Positions 35,174 through 43,689 of a stretch of DNA of 51,597 nucleotides are shown here, piece after piece. Made by a program: the position numbers and the translations under genes. The DNA is from Planctomycetota bacterium (GTDB lineage Bacteria > Planctomycetota > Planctomycetia > Pirellulales > Pirellulaceae): assembly GCA_024276655.1 (NCBI GenBank), contig JAJRWU010000213.1, positions 1 through 51,597 on the forward strand, read 5' to 3'. Below the pieces are notes generated by a model. It did not search any database, was not told the DNA's origin, and saw nothing but the letters and a program-made list of their open reading frames with translations. Numbering within the stretch: the stretch's first letter is position 1; the number at the start of each line of letters is the position of its first letter.

Positions 35174-35249
35174 GACCTTCTAACACAACTTGGTAGATTA
35201 GCATCAAACTCCGTGTTTGAAACGCCCAATAGGGGGTATGTTAGGAGCT
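35174..35249 (-). mobile_element. 76-bp MITE-like element, copy 4
   Basis: Inverted copy sitting exactly between two operon genes. Reading the minus strand, the flanks are TAAG at the BatA-like stop codon (TAA at 35251-35253) and TAAA before the next start. Its end AGAAGGT lies 7 bp before the ATG at 35167. Confidence 0.85.
35175..35181 (-). promoter_or_regulatory. Shine-Dalgarno site supplied by a mobile element
   Basis: The minus strand reads AGAAGGT followed by CTAAACA and ATG. The motif is the right terminal repeat of the 76-bp element and is conserved in all four copies. Spacing is suitable for ribosome binding. Confidence 0.6.
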
Positions 35250-35250
35250 C

Positions 35251-37227
35251 TTAGGCAATCATCCTTCGCTGGTGTAACCACCATTCGACAACCGTCAGCA
35301 AACAAGCCACCACCGCCAGATAAAACCAGAGCGGCCGCGAGAGCCAACTTGCCGTCAAAATGGCTGGTTTGTTTTTCGGCAGCAGTTCGACAGGCGTGCG
35401 CAAATCCGATTCCGAAACGTCCGACAAGTTCACCGCGATTTCCGCCAGCGGCCGCGAGCCGCTTTTCCGGACCACGCTCCACAGTCCAACCGCGTCGAAC
35501 GGCGGCAGCGCAACCGAGGGAGTTACACCGGTTGCATCTAGCTGCTCTTGATTCTTTGGGTCGCGGTTTCCGCGCACAACGAGCGGTTGCATATCGCCAG
35601 ATGGCGAACGCAGTTGCAGTACTTCGGCGGCGCGAACATTCGCGTCAACAAGATCGACTTCCGTAACGGCGCCGGTTTGCAACGCCGGCCGCAGTTCGCC
35701 TTGGCGCCCCGCGAACCAGCCGAGTGAATTGGTCATCATGATGGGAAAGGCCGTGCGAAATGCGAGGTCGCCTTCGTTAATGTTCACACTCAGCACGAGG
35801 CACTTTCCATTGGCGCGTTTCACTTCGGCATAGACAGGATCGCCCGAGAGCGAACCCGCCAAAACATGCGGCGCGGCGGTGAAACGCAGTTGCTTCGCTT
35901 GCGGCATAATGACGTTATCCAGCCGAACGTAGGTCATTAACGGCGAATCAGCGTCTTGCTTGATGATGATCGGATTGGCCAGCGACTCACCAACGGTCCA
36001 GAGGTCGGAGTCGTTCTGAGGATCGACAACAAGCAGATTACCCGGCGGAAGTTTCTGGGGAACATCGCGATGCAGCACGATGATTCCGCTGGTTGGCCAC
36101 GTTTCGGGAAACTCCTCCACAACCGAGATGCGAACCAGCGGATTCGCTTCAAACACCTTTCGCAGGAACAGGTTTCTTGAAACGATCAAGACGTTTTGAA
36201 TTTCGCGAGGCGGCAACACGGCCCACGCCGCGTCGTCGGTTGCCAGACTGTTGTTGTCGGCGGGGATTTCGGTGAGGCGGGCGACGTGCGTTCCGCCTTC
36301 GAGCGAAGTTTTCTCCAACGACCGCGTGAAAACGCCATCGGGCGCCAAGTCTAACGGCAGCACATCGACCGGTGCGCCGTCCAACTCCAATTCCAGTCGC
36401 CCTTTCACCGCGTTTGCCGACGCATTGTGAACACGCACCAACACTTCGTAACCCAGCGGATCGATCAAGCTGCGGCAGACCTGAAACTGTGTGATGCCAA
36501 TATTCCCAGCCTCGAAAGATCCAAAAATACGGCGTTGCAAAACGGAAGGCCGCTCGGATGAAGGCGAAACTGGGGAAGAGGAATCAGAACCTTTATCGCC
36601 CGGTTTGGGGTTCTCGGTTTTGTCTTCTTCGCGATCCTCCGTTGCGCAGCCATCGGTAAACACCAGCACTTCGCCGTGGGGATGTTCGCTCACCAACTGC
36701 TGAGCGAATTCGATCGCGGGGCGCAGCTTGGTGGGATTATCGGAAATGTTGATCGAGCGCAGGGCGCGTTTGAGCGTGGGTATGTGTCCGCTCATGCCGA
36801 CGACAACTTCCGGCTCCGGGCCCGCCAATACAATCGCCATTTCGTCGCGAAAACGAAGGCCGTCGGCGGTCGCCAGCGCATTTTCAATAGCGGCCTCGAA
36901 ACGCGATGGCAAGACGTCGGCGGCTCTCATGCTGGCCGAGTTGTCGATCACGACCACGATTCGGCGGGCTTGCAGCAGTTGCCAGGAGAATGAAGGATCG
37001 GCGACCGCCAACACCAACAAGGCAATGAACAGCAGTTGGACCAACAGCGACAGCAGATGCCGCAAGTACTGCCAGATCGATCGGGGCGGCTTTTCGTCGT
37101 ACAACTGTCTCCAAAACAGGTTCGTCGAAATCGGCACGCGCCGCAAGCGAACCTTGAGAATATAGAAAATGATGATCGGTATCGCCAATGCGGTCAGGGC
37201 GAGTGCAAGTGGCGCGGCAAGACTCAT
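35251..37227 (-). CDS. BatA-like protein with VWA domain
   Basis: 658 aa. The N-terminus (MSLAAPLALALTALAIPIIIFYILKVRLRRVPISTNLFW) matches the BatA/aerotolerance N-terminal double-helix domain, with a second helix near 58-78. A VWA domain follows at about 88-200 with MIDAS DNSAS (95-99) and VLVFTDGCATED. The rest is beta-rich extracytoplasmic sequence with a GATase-like NVLIVSRN segment, ending in a membrane helix at about 630-650. Role by family: an envelope complex with MoxR AAA+ ATPase. It starts 3 bp after the DUF58 stop. Confidence 0.85.
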   Translation of the reverse strand: MSLAAPLALALTALAIPIIIFYILKVRLRRVPISTNLFWRQLYDEKPPRSIWQYLRHLLSLLVQLLFIALLVLAVADPSFSWQLLQARRIVVVIDNSASMRAADVLPSRFEAAIENALATADGLRFRDEMAIVLAGPEPEVVVGMSGHIPTLKRALRSINISDNPTKLRPAIEFAQQLVSEHPHGEVLVFTDGCATEDREEDKTENPKPGDKGSDSSSPVSPSSERPSVLQRRIFGSFEAGNIGITQFQVCRSLIDPLGYEVLVRVHNASANAVKGRLELELDGAPVDVLPLDLAPDGVFTRSLEKTSLEGGTHVARLTEIPADNNSLATDDAAWAVLPPREIQNVLIVSRNLFLRKVFEANPLVRISVVEEFPETWPTSGIIVLHRDVPQKLPPGNLLVVDPQNDSDLWTVGESLANPIIIKQDADSPLMTYVRLDNVIMPQAKQLRFTAAPHVLAGSLSGDPVYAEVKRANGKCLVLSVNINEGDLAFRTAFPIMMTNSLGWFAGRQGELRPALQTGAVTEVDLVDANVRAAEVLQLRSPSGDMQPLVVRGNRDPKNQEQLDATGVTPSVALPPFDAVGLWSVVRKSGSRPLAEIAVNLSDVSESDLRTPVELLPKNKPAILTASWLSRPLWFYLAVVACLLTVVEWWLHQRRMIA

Positions 37228-37230
37228 GCA

Positions 37231-38109
37231 TTAGCCTCCCATTCCTACTTCGCGCATCATTCTGAGAATCAACTCGTCGAACGGCGTCGTGGCGTCCGAC
37301 TGCGTGCAGCCCAACCCGTAGTTGCGGCAATAATCGCGCACGGCGCGCTGGTGATTCTGGAACAACTCTTTGTAAGCCCGCAGATTCTTTTCCGTGACCG
37401 TCACCTTGCGCAGCGATTCCGTTTCAATATCCAATAATTCGACATCGCCCAGCAGCGCGGGGTCGGCTTCGCGAGCGTCGTGCAACTGCAAAACATGGCC
37501 GTCGAATTGCCGGTAGCGGAGTTGGTCGAGGCCGGGTTGAAAACCATGTTCGTCGAACAGGTCGCTGACCACGACGGCAATGCCGCTGCGCTGGCTGCGT
37601 TGCAACACCCCCTGCACCGCCCGACCGAGGTTCGTATCGCTGCCGCTGACCTGTTGCGATTCAAGGAACTTCATCAACGAGAGAATGCGGGCCTTGCCGC
37701 GCGCCAAGGGGAATTCGTCGACCACGCCATCGGCAAACGAGAGCACGCAGATTCGATCCAAACCCGCCAGCGCGATGTAAGCCAGGGCCGCGATCAAACG
37801 CCGCGCGAGATCGAACTTGGGCGAATCGCCGAAGCCCATGCTCCGCGAGCAATCGAGCAGCAAATAAATATGCAGATCTTGCTCCTCTTGGAACCGCTTC
37901 AGCAATAAGTCGCCATGGCGGGCGTACACATTCCAGTCCAGATAACGAATGTCGTCGCCGGGCGTATACTCCCGATGGTCGGAAAATTCGATGCCCGAAC
38001 CCAACTGCATCGTTCGGCGCTGCGCCAACAGCGAACCGCGAAACACCCGTTTCGAAATGATCGAAAGGTATTCGAGGCGTGTCAGGAAGTCGGGTTCAAA
38101 AAGAGACAT
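37231..38109 (-). CDS. DUF58 domain-containing protein
   Basis: 292 aa, soluble. Family blocks: RVFRGSLLAQRRTMQLGSGIEFSDHREYTPGDDIRYLDWNVYARHGDL-type core (positions about 21-67), then LLLDCSRSM with a MIDAS-like DCSRS at 86-90 and VVVSDLFDEHGF. DUF58 proteins pair with MoxR ATPases and VWA proteins. I prefer the ATG at 38109 (MSLFEPDFL), which begins like family members; an ATG five codons upstream (38124) is possible. It lies 60 bp after moxR. Confidence 0.88.
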   Translation of the reverse strand: MSLFEPDFLTRLEYLSIISKRVFRGSLLAQRRTMQLGSGIEFSDHREYTPGDDIRYLDWNVYARHGDLLLKRFQEEQDLHIYLLLDCSRSMGFGDSPKFDLARRLIAALAYIALAGLDRICVLSFADGVVDEFPLARGKARILSLMKFLESQQVSGSDTNLGRAVQGVLQRSQRSGIAVVVSDLFDEHGFQPGLDQLRYRQFDGHVLQLHDAREADPALLGDVELLDIETESLRKVTVTEKNLRAYKELFQNHQRAVRDYCRNYGLGCTQSDATTPFDELILRMMREVGMGG

Positions 38110-38169
38110 GAGGGCGCGTCGCATGGCAAGTGGAGGACGATCAGCAAAGTAATTCTTGGCAGGTAATTA

Positions 38170-39180
38170 TTAACCGGCGGCGAGTGCGTCTTCAGGCGCC
38201 TGTTGGATAATCTTACCGATCACATCGTCGGTGCTGATCCCCTCGGCCTGCCCTTCAAAGTTGAGAATCATGCGGTGCCGCAGAACGGGCAGCGCCATGG
38301 CGCGTAGGTCGTCTCGCGCGACGTGGTAACGGTTGTCGAGAATGGCTTTGATCTTCGCGCCGAGAATCATCGCTTGCAGGGCGCGGGGGCTGGCGCCGTA
38401 ACGCACGTATTGCTTGGTGGCGGGCGAGGCGAGTTCGTTTTCAGGATGGGTCGCGAGCACGATCGCGATGCCGTAGCGGCGGACTTCCTGCGAGATGGGA
38501 ATCTTTCGAGCGAGTCGCGACATCTCGATGATGCGCTCCCCCGACAACACCGCTTCGGCCTGGGGGTTCTGCATTTCGGTGGTTCGATCAAGAATCGTTT
38601 CCAGCTCGCCCACGTCGGGATAGGTCACGATCAGCTTGCAAAAGAAGCGGTCGAGTTGTGCTTCGGGCAGCGGATACGTGCCTTCCATTTCGAGCGGGTT
38701 TTGCGTGGCCATCACAAAGAACGGCTCGCTCAGCACATGCGTGATTCCAGCCACCGTGACACTGTGTTCCTGCATCGACTCCAACAACGCCGACTGCGTC
38801 TTGGGCGTCGCCCGGTTGATTTCATCGGCCAACACCACGTTGGCGAACAGCGGCCCCTTTTGGAATTCAAAGGCCTTCTTACCGTCGGCGTTCTCCACGA
38901 CCATGTTTGTGCCGATCAAGTCGGCGGGCATTAAATCGGGCGTGAACTGAATGCGATGGAACGACAAATGCAACGCTTCGGCCAGCGTTCGCACGGTCAA
39001 CGTTTTGCCCAGCCCCGGCACTCCCTCCAGCAGCACATGCCCGCCGGCGATCAACGCCAAGAGGGTGTCTTCCAGAATTTCACGTTGGCCGACGATCACC
39101 TTCCCAATTTCGGCTCGCAAACGCTCGAAGTCGTTTCGGAACTCCTCCAGTTGTTGCCGCAGTTGATCCGTCTCGCTCAT
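38170..39180 (-). CDS. MoxR family AAA+ ATPase
   Basis: 336 aa. Walker A GVPGLGKT at 53-60, Walker B VLADEINRATPKTQSALLE (acidic pair DE), sensor 1 region VMATQNPLEMEGTYPLPEAQLDRF, and the C-terminal lid with ASPRALQAMILGAK. MoxR ATPases act as chaperones that load metal or assemble VWA-protein complexes. It is the first gene of a four-gene operon with DUF58, BatA-like and VWA genes. It is divergent from the giant TPR gene, with a 264-bp gap between their starts. Confidence 0.93.
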   Translation of the reverse strand: MSETDQLRQQLEEFRNDFERLRAEIGKVIVGQREILEDTLLALIAGGHVLLEGVPGLGKTLTVRTLAEALHLSFHRIQFTPDLMPADLIGTNMVVENADGKKAFEFQKGPLFANVVLADEINRATPKTQSALLESMQEHSVTVAGITHVLSEPFFVMATQNPLEMEGTYPLPEAQLDRFFCKLIVTYPDVGELETILDRTTEMQNPQAEAVLSGERIIEMSRLARKIPISQEVRRYGIAIVLATHPENELASPATKQYVRYGASPRALQAMILGAKIKAILDNRYHVARDDLRAMALPVLRHRMILNFEGQAEGISTDDVIGKIIQQAPEDALAAG

Positions 39181-39431
39181 GGAAAGCCCTTACTTGGAAG
39201 TGAGATGTGAAGAGTCCCCTGCTAAGGATTGTGCGCATGCCGCGATCCTTTTGTCTAGCGAACTCCTCGAAAATGTATCAACTGGCGTAGGAGCAGTGTT
39301 TGGCCCGCTCGCCATTTTGAACCGGCATGTGGCGTTGGGCGAAAAAACGATATGCAATATTTGCACAATCGCGACGAATGTGTAATGATCAGCAAATGCC
39401 ACCTTTTCTCTGCTGGATCTCATCGCCAACG

Positions 39432-39436
39432 GGAGG
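39432..39436 (+). promoter_or_regulatory. Shine-Dalgarno site fixing the giant-gene start
   Basis: GGAGG lies 8 bp before the ATG at 39445, and the resulting product begins with a good signal peptide. Upstream in-frame ATGs (such as 39385) have no such site. Confidence 0.75.
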
Positions 39437-39444
39437 TTTCTCGC

Positions 39445-42400
39445 ATGTTGCGTTTTCGCTCGGCGTTTTTCGCTGTTTTTGTACATCTAATGCCAGGGCT
39501 TCTGTTCGTTGTGGCGGCCGGCATGCCGCTGTGCGCCGATGCTCAATCCACCGATGCTCAATCCACCGCGCAAACCACGAACCTTGACAAACTGTCCGAA
39601 GATGAACTGCGACAGATAAAAATTGCCGAGCGGTTTCTGACGGTGCTCCAGCGGAACCCCCGCCGGGGAACGGCGCTGGATCGCATCTACGGGCATCACG
39701 TTGAGTTCGGCACGCTGGATGCATTCTTGGCGAAATTGCGAAAAAATGTCCAGGATTCTCCGCAAGATGGCGTCGGTTGGATGCTGCTGGGTCTGTTCGA
39801 CGCCCACCGAGGCGAAGACGCAGACGCCATTGAGGCGTTCCAGAACGCCGAGCGGCTTCGCCCCCAGGACGCCCTGGCCAGTTATTATCTGGGGCAATCG
39901 TCACTGCTGCTGGGCCAACCCGAAAAAGCGGTTGCCGCGTTTAATCGGGCCATCGAACGCCAGCCGCGAAGAACCGATCTGCTGGAAATCTTTCAGCAGT
40001 TGGGGCGCGTCCACCAGCGGGCGCAGCGCACCGAGGAAGCCCTGCAAGTCTGGCAACGCCTCGAAGCACTCTTCCCCAACGATGCTCGCGTGCTGGAACA
40101 AATCGCGATCACGTTGGTCGAAGAGGGAGAATTCGCCCTGGCCTTGCCCCGCTACCAAAAGCTGGCCCAGCTCGTTCAAGACGACTACCGGAGGACGATG
40201 TTTCGCATGGAAGTCGCGGAGTTGAAAATTCGCGAAAACGATCGCCAGGGAGGGCTCGCCGATTTCGAAAAACTGATCGCCGATTTGAATCCTCAAGGCT
40301 GGTTGTTTCGCGATGTGCGGCGGCGAATTGAAGACGTGTTCGTTCGCAACGGGAATCAGGATGGTCTGGTCGAATATTACGAGAAGTGGATCAAGTCGCA
40401 TCCTGAAGATGTTGACGCAATGGCTCGCACGGCCAAATATTTGGCGTCGTCGGCGCGTGTGCCGGAAGCGGCCCAATGGATGGAGAAGGCGCTCAAATTG
40501 GCGCCGACGCGCTCGGAATTACGGAAGGCGTTCATCGACCAATTGGTCGACGACCAACGTTACCCCGACGCAATCAAGCAATACGAATTGCTGTTGGCGT
40601 CGGCGCCGGGCAACGTCGACTTCCTGCGTGATTGGGGAAAGCTCGTACTCAAAAACAAAGAGCTAACACCTGAAAAACGCCAAGCCGAGGCGACTCGCAT
40701 CTGGAAAAGAATTCTCGCCGCGCGCACCGACGATGCAGTCACGATAGCGCAAGTCGCTGATCTGTTTCGCCAAGCCAACATGAACGACCAAGCGTTGTCG
40801 CTCTACAAGCAGGCGGTGGCGCAGGCGCCGAACCAGCCGCAGTATCGGGAGTATCTGGGCGAGTTTTGTCACGTTCTGAAGCGGCCCAAAGACGCCCTCG
40901 CCACCTGGACCGCCATCGCCGCGGGCGAACGCCATACCGCTGTCATTGTCGCCCGACTGGCTGAAATTTACAACAGTTTCGGCTACCTCGACGAAGCCGT
41001 CACGCAGATCGCGGACGCCTGCCAGCTCGACCCCAAGGATTTCGCCTTGCAGTTGAAGGCCGCCGATTACCACGCCCGCGCCGAAAAATTCGAAGCAGCG
41101 CTGGCTTTCATCGACCGCGCCGAAAAACTTGCCGCCACGGACGACGAACAAGAGTCGGTGATCAACCAGCGCATTGAAGTCTTCCGCGCGAGCCGAAGTT
41201 TGGATGAAGAAATCACGGCGCTGGCGGCGATTGTGCAAAAAGACAAAAACGCGGCGTCGAGCCAGTGGCGTCTGCTGGCCCGGTATTACCAAGCCGACAG
41301 CCGTTGGGCCGACGCCAGCGAAGCGATCGACGCCGCTTTGGAAAAAGACCCCAAGTCGATTCCGGCGCTGTCGACCGCCGCACGCATCGCGGAGCTGTCG
41401 GGCGATTTCTCGCGCGCCGCCGCGATGAACCGGCAGTTGGCGGTGGTGGATCGTCGCTCGCGGGGCGACCACTTGATGAACGTCGCTCGTTTGGAGGCGC
41501 AGTTAGGGCGAGCCGACGAAGCTCTGCAAGCGGCGCGCGAATTGATCGTGTCGGCGCCCGGCAATACCGACAACTACGAGTTCTACGCGCAGCTTTGTTT
41601 TCAGTTGGGCAAGGCGGAGGAGGGCGTCAAGACGCTCCGCAAGGCGGTGCGCATCAATCCTACCGAACCGTATTTGATTATGTCGCTGGGGGCGGCCCTT
41701 TCTCGGCAATTCCGCACCGACGAGGCGATTGAAGTTTATTGGCGGGCGTTCGAAAAGACCGACGAACTAGACGACCAAACGAGTTTGACGGTCAAACTCA
41801 CCGAACTGTATCTGCAACTCAATCAGTTCGACAAACTGCTGGATCGTTTGAAACGAGGCCGCCGTAGCGAAGATAAGCGGCGAGAAATGACGATCTGCCT
41901 GGCGCAGGCGCATCAGTCGTCGGGCGATTACGGAACGGCGCGGCAGGAACTGGAAAGTCTGCTCAGCGAGGACACGCGCGACACGAACCTGCTCCAACAA
42001 CTCTCGAAGCTTTGCGAAGCCGGCTCCGATCTCGACGCGGCAACAAACTACCAACGGCAACTTGCCGCGATCGCGCCGGGCCATGAAACCGAGTACCGAC
42101 TCGCCGGGCTTCTTCAAGAGGCCGGCGAGCACGACGCGTCCAGCGAGATTTTGTTGCGGCTGATGCGCCGCGAGGAAAACCCGATTCGGCGGTTGCGAAA
42201 CCTCGATTCCCTGCTCAAGCAGGGGGCTTATGAGAACGTTCTCTCCCTGACCGAACAGTTGCTGAGCGAGCAGCACGACGATTGGGAGCTGCTCTATCGG
42301 GAGGCGGTGGCTTGGGCGTCGCTCGATAAGTTCACAGAGGCGGGGATTCGCTTCGAACGTTTGCTGGCGGTCAATGCGGTTCACGAAACGATGGGAATCG

Positions 42401-43668
42401 TGGCGGCCGATAAGTTCAAACGGGCGCGCTCCAAGGCCCGCTCGAAAAACTTGCAGGGCGTCTCCTCGCGACTGCCCACGCGCCGCTCGCCGCTGGCCAT
42501 GCTCGGTTCATCCGCTCAAATCCGGCAAGCTGCGGGGCTCGACGCAAACAACAACAACTTCGGCGGTTCGCGCGCCGCGCAGTCGGTGTGGACGCCCAAC
42601 GCCTTCGGCGAAGCGCGTATGGCGGCGTACGCCTGGCTGATGCGTATCGAACAGGAGCGAAAGAGCGCCGAAGAGGCGCCACTCGACGAAAACAACGTGG
42701 GTGACGAAAACAATGCCTGGGAGGATCGTTTGCAGAAACTCAGCGCCGCCGCTACGGCGGAAGACGCACGCCCCGAGACGATCTACGACTGGATGTACGT
42801 CGAACAACTTCGCGGAAATTTGGAGTCGATTTTTGCCGTCGCCCGTCGATTGGCGAAAGCCGGCGGGCGCGAATCGCAACAGTTCTTCCTGCGGTCGCTT
42901 TTGACGCGCGGCGCCAACCAAGCCAACGCACAAATAGTCCAACAACAAAACGCCAAGCCGCAAAAGAAGCCGCTCGCCGAAGACGACCTCGAATTGATGC
43001 TCGCCTGCTACGAAGCACTCGCTTCCGAGGCCGACAAACCAACAACCGTAGCGGCGTTTGGCCGAGTGATGGTTTCTGGCGGGCAGACCTACGTACAAGT
43101 CGCTGGAAGTTGGACGCTAATATCCAACCTGCTAGCCGGCGGAACGTTTACCGGCTTGGTTATTGAAGAGTTGAAGCTCGCCGGTCGGGAAGAGCAAGCC
43201 GGGCGACTGCTGCAAAAACAGATCGACTCCGCCGACTCGTCGGCGCAACTCGCCGCCGTCATGAACTTTTTCCTGGCGAACGAAGAATACGATCGCATCG
43301 ACGAACTATTTCCGAAATGGCTGGAAGCCGCCCACGAGGATATCGCCCAGGGACCGAGCGCCGCGATGATCGCCGCGCGTGGTTCAGCTCGGGCTTCGAA
43401 AGTGGTTGATCCCCTCGCGCCCGCTGCGAACTTATTGATGAATTGGATGGCGCATCTGGGGCCGGAGGAAGAAAACGCGAAAATTCTCTCGCTGCTCGAT
43501 CACGCGTTCGAGATCGGCGCCGAAGTCGCACGGCAAAGGAGGGCGGAACGGAGCCAACAGAAGCGGAAGAGGAGTGCAACCAACACAAGGAGCCGCAGCA
43601 CGTATTTTCAACTCAAGTACGGCCAGGAAAATATTCAATCTCAGTTTCAGTACCCGCAGCCGAACTAA
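39445..43668 (+). CDS. Giant TPR protein, N-terminal segment (ends at in-frame TAA)
   Basis: 1407 aa to the first stop. A signal peptide (MLRFRSAFFAVFVHLMPGLL to ADAQS, about 1-36) is followed by a two-unit DAQST repeat and then many TPR-like repeats (for example WMLLGLFDAHRGEDADAIEAFQNA, ALASYYLGQSSLLLGQPEKAVAAFNRAIERQP). Exported TPR superhelices scaffold protein interactions; no enzyme motif is visible. The frame stops at a TAA (43666-43668), but the next codons continue in the same frame as normal protein (YVDRASLMLLREVYEVFK). The intact gene would be at least 4,051 codons to the window edge. The break could be a nonsense mutation, a sequencing error or readthrough. It may be functionally linked to the divergent moxR operon. 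Confidence 0.85.
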   Translation: MLRFRSAFFAVFVHLMPGLLFVVAAGMPLCADAQSTDAQSTAQTTNLDKLSEDELRQIKIAERFLTVLQRNPRRGTALDRIYGHHVEFGTLDAFLAKLRKNVQDSPQDGVGWMLLGLFDAHRGEDADAIEAFQNAERLRPQDALASYYLGQSSLLLGQPEKAVAAFNRAIERQPRRTDLLEIFQQLGRVHQRAQRTEEALQVWQRLEALFPNDARVLEQIAITLVEEGEFALALPRYQKLAQLVQDDYRRTMFRMEVAELKIRENDRQGGLADFEKLIADLNPQGWLFRDVRRRIEDVFVRNGNQDGLVEYYEKWIKSHPEDVDAMARTAKYLASSARVPEAAQWMEKALKLAPTRSELRKAFIDQLVDDQRYPDAIKQYELLLASAPGNVDFLRDWGKLVLKNKELTPEKRQAEATRIWKRILAARTDDAVTIAQVADLFRQANMNDQALSLYKQAVAQAPNQPQYREYLGEFCHVLKRPKDALATWTAIAAGERHTAVIVARLAEIYNSFGYLDEAVTQIADACQLDPKDFALQLKAADYHARAEKFEAALAFIDRAEKLAATDDEQESVINQRIEVFRASRSLDEEITALAAIVQKDKNAASSQWRLLARYYQADSRWADASEAIDAALEKDPKSIPALSTAARIAELSGDFSRAAAMNRQLAVVDRRSRGDHLMNVARLEAQLGRADEALQAARELIVSAPGNTDNYEFYAQLCFQLGKAEEGVKTLRKAVRINPTEPYLIMSLGAALSRQFRTDEAIEVYWRAFEKTDELDDQTSLTVKLTELYLQLNQFDKLLDRLKRGRRSEDKRREMTICLAQAHQSSGDYGTARQELESLLSEDTRDTNLLQQLSKLCEAGSDLDAATNYQRQLAAIAPGHETEYRLAGLLQEAGEHDASSEILLRLMRREENPIRRLRNLDSLLKQGAYENVLSLTEQLLSEQHDDWELLYREAVAWASLDKFTEAGIRFERLLAVNAVHETMGIVAADKFKRARSKARSKNLQGVSSRLPTRRSPLAMLGSSAQIRQAAGLDANNNNFGGSRAAQSVWTPNAFGEARMAAYAWLMRIEQERKSAEEAPLDENNVGDENNAWEDRLQKLSAAATAEDARPETIYDWMYVEQLRGNLESIFAVARRLAKAGGRESQQFFLRSLLTRGANQANAQIVQQQNAKPQKKPLAEDDLELMLACYEALASEADKPTTVAAFGRVMVSGGQTYVQVAGSWTLISNLLAGGTFTGLVIEELKLAGREEQAGRLLQKQIDSADSSAQLAAVMNFFLANEEYDRIDELFPKWLEAAHEDIAQGPSAAMIAARGSARASKVVDPLAPAANLLMNWMAHLGPEEENAKILSLLDHAFEIGAEVARQRRAERSQQKRKRSATNTRSRSTYFQLKYGQENIQSQFQYPQPN
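39538..39567 (+). repeat. 15-bp tandem duplication in the giant gene
   Basis: GATGCTCAATCCACC occurs twice back to back just after the signal peptide, giving DAQSTDAQST. It is in frame and likely neutral. Confidence 0.85.
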
Positions 43669-43689
43669 TATGTCGACCGGGCGTCGCTG

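Noticed and set aside
40663-41472. Antisense 269-codon frame in the giant TPR gene
   Set aside because: Shadow of the high-GC coding strand with no independent support.
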